Shown here: in pieces, positions 56,254 to 64,000 of the stretch
How the letters are laid out: every line of letters begins with the position of its first letter
How positions within the stretch are numbered: position 1 is the stretch's first letter
Assembly: GCA_900642245.1 (NCBI GenBank)
Contig: CAAAJI010000025.1
Location: forward strand, 273,852 to 337,851
DNA length: 64,000 nucleotides
Source: Fragilaria radians
Lineage: Eukaryota > Bacillariophyta > Fragilariophyceae > Fragilariales > Fragilariaceae
Reading direction: 5' to 3'
The notes under the pieces: generated by a model
Databases searched by the model: none
What the model was told of the DNA's origin: nothing
Seen by the model: the letters and a program-made list of their open reading frames with translations, nothing else
Translations under genes and position numbers: made by a program

Positions 56254-58511
56254 TTATTCTTCTTTGACGAGTAAGCAACGATGAACTGGAACTTGATTTC
56301 GGATACAAGCCACTTCCGTTTCGGTTCGACCCATTGTTGAATGAGGAGGAAGAAGTGATGTGCGACTCCATTCGGACCCTATCGCACGATAGTGTGCTTT
56401 TTCATCGCTGCTTTCTCGAAGTGCGATCCAATTCATGGTACGTTTCGTTGGTTGACTTGATCCTGGTTGTTCTATTCCAATCGTTTTGTTGTCACTTTGA
56501 CTTGCAGTCATGGCAGTAGTAGCAGGTGTAGATGCAGTGTCGTTCTCGGAGTCGGGTGGAGTAGATTCCCAACGGCATACCTGAAATTGGCAACGAGATA
56601 CTGCAAGGTGTTTCATCCACAAGGCAACATCTTCACAATTGGATTGCAACAATAGCTTTCCTCCGGGAGTTAGTACTCGATGTATCAAGTGCAATAACTC
56701 CTCTGTGACCATAAATCCATCATGGGGATTGGAGGGTAATTGTGAGTTTCCTCCCAAAGATTCTTCCATGTCACTACTTTGTGATAATCGATAGGGGGTG
56801 GGAAATTGAATCATACAAAGTTTGACCGGGCCTGGATAGGTGTCAATGATACTTCGAAGCGCATTTTCTGCTGAATCCAATCGAAAATGTGCGTTCAATG
56901 ACCACAGTTGACTGAGACTTTGAGCGTAGTTGATTCCTAAACTCGAAAGGTCAACTCCCGCAAAGTTACAATCCTTCCATGAAATTCCGATCGGACCGTT
57001 GTCCTCCAACATCCGTTTTTGGACGAGTTGTGAAAGTCCGAGTATACTTATACCCATCCCACATCCAATATCTAGCACTAGTGGCTTTCTGGGATCCTCA
57101 AATGCAAATGCCCAATCTGTGGGAATATTACTGCTCTGGATTTCCAGTGATTGATTCAAAATTGTCGATGTTGCTGAAGATGTCATTTCTGGTTGATATT
57201 TCATCCAATGATTCTTGGCATTTGTCCGTAACGTCCGTGCTTGCGCTGACGAGTTGAAAATTTCCACAAGAGAGTAAGACAGTCATCAGAAAAGAAGTCT
57301 AATCCCTGCCAATTGTTAGTGGGGTTGCTACTCCTGGCATTCTTTGTTGGTTCCTTACTTTGCAGTGCTTTTTGGGCAGCATCTTGCAAATTTTCATGTT
57401 TTTGTAATCCTGCTGCAGCAAATCGTTCTAAAATTTGCCAAACATCCTTGGAACGACAAGATTTTCGAGAACCAAATCGACGTAATTCATTCGCTGCGAT
57501 ATCCGCCAATCGATGGAGTAATGACTCATATTGTTGTTGTCGAAAGTAGTAGTCGCCAGAGGAAGAAGACATGGACGATATCATGGATGGCAACACTCCT
57601 GCTTCTCCTCCTCCAGCCATGGCAAACCAAAATGCTGCATCGGCAGCTTTTCGGCCCGATAATTCCAAGTGATAGTAGGGAAGACGACTGGGAATATCTA
57701 TGGTACTATTATTTTGAGACGATACATCAATATCTGTCTTGAATGATATAGAATCCAAATAATTTAATCTTTGCAGTGCTTGTTCTATCAATATTTGTAG
57801 CTGTTGTCGCTGTACTTGTTGTTTCTGGGTGTTTGTTGGAATGAATGGCTCGGATGAAGTAGCAACCGCCAATCCCAGCGCAGTATGCGCCAATTGTAAG
57901 ACTGTTGGTCCTTCATGAATTTGTTGTGTAGGAGAAATTGATGCAGAATTTTGAATGACGCGTAAAGACCAGAGAGATTTACCTCCGGTTGTACTGTCAT
58001 CTTCGAGTTGTTGATTTGTAGATTGAGGATGTTGTCGTCGTCGTGGTAAATCTTGAAGAATGACAGCTGCCGAAAATGATGGCTGAGAAAGAAAGCTTAG
58101 AGATTGAATTTGATCACGCAAGTTATCTGCTTCATCGTACTTTCCCTCCCATCGTGCGACTGCACGAAGTTGAACTAATTTCGTAATTTCTTCAATTTGA
58201 TTATCTGTCAAGTACGATAAGACTGACGAAGGATTTATCGATAAATTACTACCAACCTCCATAGGATTATCCTCTGAATCCTTCCAATCTGGATCGTACG
58301 TATTTGGTTCATTACGGAACGATGTCGTAACGTCATCGAATGATGATGATAATTCATGATTTGCGAAAGAAAAATAGGGAAGGTTGAATTTCGAGTTCAC
58401 GATCCTGGAATGGAAATGATGAAGATTGACTGTGATATGATGGAAGCTTAAACATCTCGTTAATGCACAACCGAAACAAGTCACCAAGAAACCCCTTCGA
58501 TATTTTATCAT
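56254..58511 (-). CDS. Two-part plastid protein: AD-x-(I/L)RD helical domain plus TrmB-like methyltransferase, frame broken once
   Basis: The frame from the ATG at 58511 (a longer one starts at 58676) ends at 57201; a second runs from 57267 to 56254. One added base at about 57281 joins them (DDLSYSLVEIFNSSAQA) into one protein of about 750 aa. The N-terminus has a hydrophobic core and CLSFHHI (plastid-like). The first part holds LRAVARWEGKYDEADNLRDQI, like the end domain of cysteinyl-tRNA synthetases. The second is a Rossmann methyltransferase: VLDIGCGMGISILGL, NFAGVDLSSLGINYA, CMIQFPTPYRL and LTPGGKLLLQSNCEDVALWM, the order of TrmB tRNA m7G46 methyltransferases, but without their PWxKxRHxxRR tRNA motif. 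A role in plastid RNA modification is inferred. Confidence 0.75.
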
Positions 58512-58676
58512 CTTTTTTGGTAATGAATGAAAATCAATATCCAGAAAGACACAGGTACAAATTTTACGGTTACTAAAAATATGGAATTGAAATGGTGTCA
58601 GTGAAACAGCAAATTCAAAGAGTGAAATTTTGAGAAAAATCCTTTTTCTAGCGTCGCAAATATAATTGTAATTCAT

Positions 58677-59057
58677 TTGTTTAGCTGTATGGACGCCACA
58701 TCATTAGCGTACAAGATGCTACAATCTCATCTTAATTTGGTTTACATGAGTCAATACCAATAGCATGCCAACCGCTTGATCCCATTTTCCAATATCTAGT
58801 GTATAACTTTGCAGTACCTGAAATACTTAAGAGAAGCATTCATTAGAGATGATGAAAATGCCCAACTTGATTTGCTATGGTCTGCTTTGTGTGACCAAAG
58901 TCTGATTTTTGACCAACCTTCACTGGAAAAAGTAAATATTGCTGTTTTCAGTTGGGGTGCCATTGGTTAACCGTAGCCCTACAGAGGTTTCGATAAGGGA
59001 TCAAGGGTTGGTTGGTGAGTAAAAATTACTCAACATCGTCAAGCCGAGGACTTCATC
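58677..59057. other. Divergent intergenic region
   Basis: It lies between the methyltransferase-fusion gene and the SPF30-like gene. It should hold both promoters. No element is seen. Confidence 0.5.
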
Positions 59058-59687
59058 ATGTCGAATGAACAACTCCAAGAGTATGAGTCGCAGTTAAGTG
59101 AAATTGAAGAACTTTTGCATGACGACCCCACTGATGAATCTTTGCTTAAACTAAAATCTGACCTTGTCGAGCTCATCGCCTTAACAAAGAATGATATTTC
59201 AGACATGACCCATAACAGAGAATCGATCGTAGAAACTGATTCTTCTGGCAAAGACCCACTATCTTCTAACTTAGCGGTCAATAATCCAATAAGTCAATCC
59301 ACAGGTAAAGTAGATTCGGAAGTGACGTCTCAAGATGTCAACTCATTGCCAACTGCATCCGGCGAGGAGCCAGCTCGCAAAAAACTCAAGAAACTAAAGG
59401 AATTTGAAATTCCACCTCACTTACAAATCTTGGATACCGATACAGAACAAGAAAAGAATAAGAAGAGACGGACGCTTAAGACTCTCAAATCAAAGCATCG
59501 AGAGAAACAAAAGGAGTATGAATCAACCAAGAAGCAAACCAGTTGGCAGAATTTTGCCAAGAAAGGGAAGAAGATCGGAGCTAGCAGTATATTTGCCACT
59601 CAAGATGGAGTCCATTCCAAAGTTGGCGTAGTATCCGGTGGAAGTGGGATGACGGAGTTTCAAGAGAGGAAGCGTCATAAATATTAA
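59058..59687 (+). CDS. SPF30/SMNDC1-like splicing protein lacking the Tudor domain
   Basis: 209 aa. The start LQEYESQLSEIEELLHDDP followed by LLKLKSDLVELIALT matches the N-terminal helix pair of SPF30 (SMNDC1), a spliceosome assembly factor. The end also matches: EFEIPPHLQILDTDTEQEK, KSKHREKQKEYE, SWQNFAKKG, SIFATQDGVHSKVGVV. Where SPF30 carries a Tudor domain of about 60 residues there is only a Ser/Asp-rich linker of about 60 residues with no Tudor aromatic pattern. Nuclear and U4/U6.U5-linked by homology. No intron signals suggest that a Tudor exon is hidden. Confidence 0.8.
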   Translation: MSNEQLQEYESQLSEIEELLHDDPTDESLLKLKSDLVELIALTKNDISDMTHNRESIVETDSSGKDPLSSNLAVNNPISQSTGKVDSEVTSQDVNSLPTASGEEPARKKLKKLKEFEIPPHLQILDTDTEQEKNKKRRTLKTLKSKHREKQKEYESTKKQTSWQNFAKKGKKIGASSIFATQDGVHSKVGVVSGGSGMTEFQERKRHKY

Positions 59688-60088
59688 GCAGCTCTCCGGG
59701 AATGCTACTGGGGATTTGGGATTACAAGTAGATAACGATTTATATATATATATTTTGAGCAACGTCGAATAGGTATTCACCTGATTCATTACTGCTTAAA
59801 AGGTTATCTTCCATTTAGGAAGTATTCAATTATACGTCGTGTTCTCTAGGATATATTCAATTCACAAAGATTTCCAAAGACTAATGGAACTATAATTATA
59901 AATGAAAGGAAAATAGATTAACGAATTCCCACTAACAGAATCGAGCTCAAGAAGTATTCCTTCCCTCCTTGGATTTGAGAATGATGGGAGACCAGAGGAA
60001 AGAAATGGAGCTACTTTACAGTCTTCATACAATAACGTTTTACAACAACAATGATGACAAATACATAAAGATGATCTTGCTACTCGCA
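59688..60088. other. Convergent intergenic region
   Basis: It lies between the SPF30-like stop and the beta-lactamase-family stop. A short TA run lies near 59740. Nothing else is seen. Confidence 0.5.
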
Positions 60089-61503
60089 TCACACTGGTGG
60101 ATCTGCATGTATGGCGTTTACAAATTCGCGAATCAAAATATGGGCTCCATTGTTCTTCCACTCTCCTGTATTTACCAAGGCGGCCAAGTAAACTCCATCC
60201 TTGGGAAGGAGGACAACCTGTGAATGAGCTCCGAGGTCCAATCCCTCATGATTTCCTCCATCGGTCCAATCGTAACGATTTAATGGGGTTGTCCAGGAAC
60301 CGAGATCCTTCATCCAATTTCCTAGTATACCCCAATTCACCCCAAATTCACAATTTTTATTCGAAACTTTTTTACCGGATGCATCCTTTTCTTGACAAAG
60401 AAGGCTTGCACGACCTATAGACTCATCCCAAAGAGTAGGAGAGCCATATCGTAACATTGAATCAAGAAATATCGACAAATCTACCGTTGTGGAATATAGT
60501 TGTCCAGAAGCATAATCGATGAAACAATAATGTTTCTCATCAATAAATCGACGGCCATCGTAGTAAATTGGAGTAGCTAAAGGAGTGTCAGTTGGAAGCG
60601 AGCTACGAAACCAAGAAGTACTAGACATCCCAAGAGGTTTGAATATTCTCCTTTGACTGAAATCCTCAAAGCTTTCCCCCGTGGCTAGTTCTACCAAAGC
60701 TGCAATATACCCAACAGCCAAATTGGAATATTGTCTTCGTGCTCCCGGCTTTCTCTTTGCCCATGCTCCACCTTCACTTTTTTGAACTTCGTACCAATCA
60801 ATTGGAAGTCCATCAAAGAGGGCCTTGGATCCAACACTAGTACTCGATACTACATCTGAAAGGTAATCACGATAAAAGCCAGTTACATCTTCCAGTGGAC
60901 ATGTTGGGTTTCCAAATGCAAAACCTTGATAGGCATTATTTGGACCGTAAGACGGTAAAACAAAATCGTCGTCATCGTCATATGTGCCCGAGATACTTTC
61001 AACAAGGCTGGACCTATGAGTTACCAACATTCGCCAAGTGATTGGAATATTCGGATAATTGGGATTCCTACAGGTACTTAATTTCCATGTTTCTGGAATG
61101 ACATCGCATATATCATCATCAAGTCCAGTGATGAAGCCATCTGCAATCAAGGCAGAGACCGCTGCACCAGCAAAAATCTTGGAAACCGAGGCTACCGTAA
61201 AGGCGGTATCTTTGGTAATTTTGGCCGAAACATTAGAGCTGCCAGATCTACCATAGGATCGGAAGATTGGAGTATTGGATATGCTCTTTTGTGACGAGAA
61301 AGATTGCTCAGTTAGATGAACAAAAAGTACATCACAAAGGTTTACAATTGCTGTACAACAAACTTTACCTTGTCAAAGAAAACAATACTGACACCTCGGA
61401 TTTTCCATTTTTTCAGTGCAGCTTCCATCTTCACATCAATGGAATCCGCAAGAGATGAACGGAAAAGCGTGATGAACAAAACACATTTTAATAGGTAATG
61501 CAT
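60089..61503 (-). CDS. Secreted serine beta-lactamase/penicillin-binding-family (class C-like) hydrolase (2 exons)
   Basis: Exons 61503-61369 and 61306-60089 (donor GTAAAG, acceptor CTGAG, 62-nt intron) give 450 aa. The first exon supplies a signal peptide (LLKCVLFITLFRSSLA). The second supplies the catalytic SVSK (Ser-x-x-Lys) in DTAFTVASVSKIF, the YSN motif in QYSNLAVGYIAAL, and an NHEGLDLG stretch where the third (H/K-x-G) box belongs. The unspliced second-exon frame starts after SVSK, so splicing is needed for an active site. In eukaryotes this family (LACTB, esterase and peptidase relatives) acts on esters or peptides. Antibiotic resistance is not implied. The natural substrate is unknown. 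Confidence 0.88.
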
Positions 61504-64000
61504 ATCTTCTTTTGCGAACAAAATGAAAGAAAGTTGTCCCGCATGAAACAACACGAGAAATCAATTTTGGGCGGACTTTAAGATCAGTCGGATGTGTGAA
61601 ACTGGGATCTATTTAACGGTAATCCGCTACTCAAAAATTAATTTAGAGGCCAGGCGCTATTGGATGACGTAGCAGCTTTTGGCATGTGAAGATCAAATTA
61701 GAAGATGAAGTGTATGCCTTCCATAGCAATTGTGTCAGAGGCCTATTTGCTCTATGATAGAATGAGTGGAATAAGGCCACAAGAGACAATGACAAATCTG
61801 GATGGCTATAATAAATAAATATTGAGAAAATTCTCATGTGGAAGCATATTTTGCAAGGAAATAGTTGTATTGGAAGTTTAGGCCTATATTGAGAAAACTA
61901 GAGTGATCAACAAGGTAATTAGGACAATGATGTTGCAACAATTAAGACCTTGATCAGAGGACAAAAGAATCACTAGATAAAGATGCTGTGGGTGACTTCA
62001 ATTTCATCAAAATACAATCACCCAAAGCACATAAAGCTTACCACTCAAGTGTGTTTTAAGAGAGCATCCTAGATCATCATGTGGTTGACTTCAATTTCAT
62101 CATAATCTAGAGAACAACCCACATATGGCACATAAAGCTTACCACTCAAATGTGCTTTAAGAGAACATCCTAGTTGCTGATGAAGTAGAAAGTGTTATAC
62201 TTCCTACAGCTAGTGGGAAATAGACTATGGGAACGTGGCAAAATGAAAAGGAAGTATTCTTAACGTAATTGAGAACACAAAGATTAAACTTAAGGCTTTA
62301 CTTTATGGTTTGCTCATTGTTGAAGTGAATAGTACTAAGATACTCTTTAAGGGCACTAGATTGGTCTACGGCGCAATGGGTTGAACATTCAATGCAACTA
62401 ATACAGGTTTAACTTGATTGATATGTATCTTTAGTATTTGTCTCCTAAAAACTACGAGACAAAAAGCGCATTTTAATTGACCTAACATAATGCAATTAGC
62501 TCGGTTACATGCTAATAGTGTTTCATGATACATATATGTAACTCACTTTGACTGCTCTATGACTGATTCAAATTTCATATTTTCTTTTAGAAATGCAACA
62601 CGTCGGCTTTAATCATATCACATAAGGTACCTACTTTTGAAATGAGTATAAGATAGTGCGTACTGCTCTTGGAGCCATTTTTAATACTCAATTGTAGCAG
62701 TTGTGTTAGGCTATTGATGCCCCAAATTGGAAGTATTGATGATTTTTTGCTTGTTAGTATCACGTAGACGATAAATGTTTAGATGCTACCCCGAATGGCT
62801 ATAATTGGAACCCTTACTAAAAAAGCAGATGCTTAAGTTCAAGGTGTATCGTATCTTCAATCATCGAAAGTTTTAAAGTAATTCTAGGAAATTTCTGGCT
62901 GTTTTCATCCTTAGGCTTTTGTAAACGTCGGTTCAAGATTTGAAAAATTGAACAATGAGACCATGTAAATGTTATAAAATTGAGCGAAGTAATTATTTAC
63001 CTCTTTAGGTTTTGCACATGTATAAAGTCTCCGTAATTGGAAAGGCAAAAGTAGATCTTATCGCATGGAATCAAATCAAAGGCGATGTAAATGAAGTTGT
63101 TGATTGAGCTCCCTCATCAAGTCGCTTAAGTATTTCTTGAATGCAAACACGGAATCAAATAGTAAGTAAGTGAAGGGGAATAAAAGAGTACTTTTTAATG
63201 TTACGTTTACATACGCTTAAATTCTAACGTTAGCTTTCTCATTTTTGCGTACCTTCTAGCTTCTAAAACAATATATCTTTCAAAATGCTAAATTGCGTTG
63301 CTTAATGATTGTGAAGTTAGTAGTGGTTCCGTGACAATAGTTGCTCTGTTTTAATGGAATTCAAGCGGCAATGTTAATCCAGAGTAAACCCTTCTGAGGA
63401 GAGAAAGTTCTAAAGCATCTGAACTCAAGTGTTTAGTACTCCTTGTTCTGATTTCTCATATTTAATTTGATTGGAATGCCATCACAAATATTACATCAAA
63501 GTGGTTACGGAGGAGTGTTCGTGATAAAGTTTTGCCTTTCCATGTCGTCAATTGCCAGCACTGAAGATTACGATGCTATCATAATTCTATACGTTGCATT
63601 ACGTGTTGCAGCATATTTGTCTTCAATGCAAAGACACAAGACAATCTTCAGAGGTTGCTAAGTATCTGATGCATAATAGTCAGACCCAATAGATGCATAT
63701 GGAATCGTTGATTGCGAACAAATATATTCCATGTGTTAACGAAATGATGCAAGTTTAAATTGCCTACTGTAGTTTTATTTTCCAACATCCTGATGAACTC
63801 AGTCTAGTGACAAAAAGATTTCTAGTACATTGTTGTATGACTTTAAACGTGTGGTGACAAAGTTTCCCGTGTTTTAAATTATATAGTCTTGACTTCAACA
63901 AAAGAGTTCAATGAAAAATAGGCCTTTAAGTTATCTAGACGTTCCTCATTAGAAGCACTTTTGCATCATAACTGAGCAAGGGGAGCTACTTGCTCTAAGC
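61504..64000. other. Gene-poor right end
   Basis: No gene family is recognised in 2.5 kb. A 64-codon frame at 63467-63661 has no motif. The stretch probably consists of old repeat DNA, with one visible direct repeat at 61994-62180. Confidence 0.5.
61994..62180. repeat. Two imperfect 93-bp tandem copies
   Basis: Both copies start GACTTCAATTTCATCA (61994 and 62087) and share CATAAAGCTTACCACTCAA and AAGAG-ACATCCTAG. They differ by several substitutions and one longer insertion in the second copy. Confidence 0.85.

Noticed and set aside
60089..61503. Antibiotic-resistance gene
   Set aside because: The family is broad; eukaryotic members are esterases or peptidases, and nothing suggests a resistance role or recent bacterial transfer.

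Overview
The window looks like nuclear DNA of a diatom or a close photosynthetic stramenopile. The support is: AT-rich intergenic DNA; single-copy genes with few, mostly short introns (about 60-70 nt, one of 219 nt) using GTAAG/GTGAG donors; several proteins starting with a signal peptide ending in an ASAFAP-like motif (SAFAPS in FBPase, SAFTYP in SBPase, SFVPG in the Mpv17-like protein), the usual mark of import into a secondary plastid; and decayed Ty1/copia elements whose gag and RT wording resembles diatom CoDi elements. The species cannot be named from the sequence.

Layout. 1-3.4 kb: edge of a decayed copia element on the minus strand plus unassigned DNA. 3.4-5.6 kb: a membrane-anchored leucine-rich-repeat (LRR) protein gene whose near-identical inverted copy lies at 40.7-42.9 kb. 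6.5-10.6 kb: a nest of three broken copia fragments. 11.0-12.2 kb: PP1 catalytic subunit. 12.5-14.2 kb: an 0.8-kb direct duplication with an assembly gap between the copies. 16.4-23.1 kb: a glycosyltransferase-like protein, a sulfotransferase-like protein, a MATE transporter and a GT34-like glycosyltransferase, which would fit cell-surface glycan work. 24.7-34.8 kb: an acyltransferase, an Hsp70-interacting protein, a MEKHLA/PAS-like protein, a membrane-anchored Raf-like kinase and an FCP1-like phosphatase. 36.3-37.3 kb: a compact piggyBac-like element with TTAA ends. 38.2-39.9 kb: another broken copia element. 43.3-47.4 kb: an Mpv17 protein, serine acetyltransferase, an orphan thylakoid-lumen presequence exon and class I aldolase. 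49.5-50.1 kb: a Pif1/Helitron-type helicase relic. 50.4-53.0 kb: plastid FBPase and SBPase, head to head. 53.5-61.5 kb: a ribokinase-ITPase fusion, a TrmB-like methyltransferase fusion, a Tudor-less SPF30-like protein and a serine beta-lactamase-family protein. 61.5-64 kb: no recognised gene.

The clearest functional grouping is carbon metabolism. FBPase and SBPase, two Calvin-cycle phosphatases, share one short divergent upstream region, and a class I fructose-bisphosphate aldolase lies 3 kb away. Several otherwise good genes (FBPase twice, the kinase, the methyltransferase fusion, the piggyBac accessory ORF) are each broken in the same direction, as if one base were missing. This points to systematic base-dropping in the assembly more than to gene death, and matters for any automatic gene call here.
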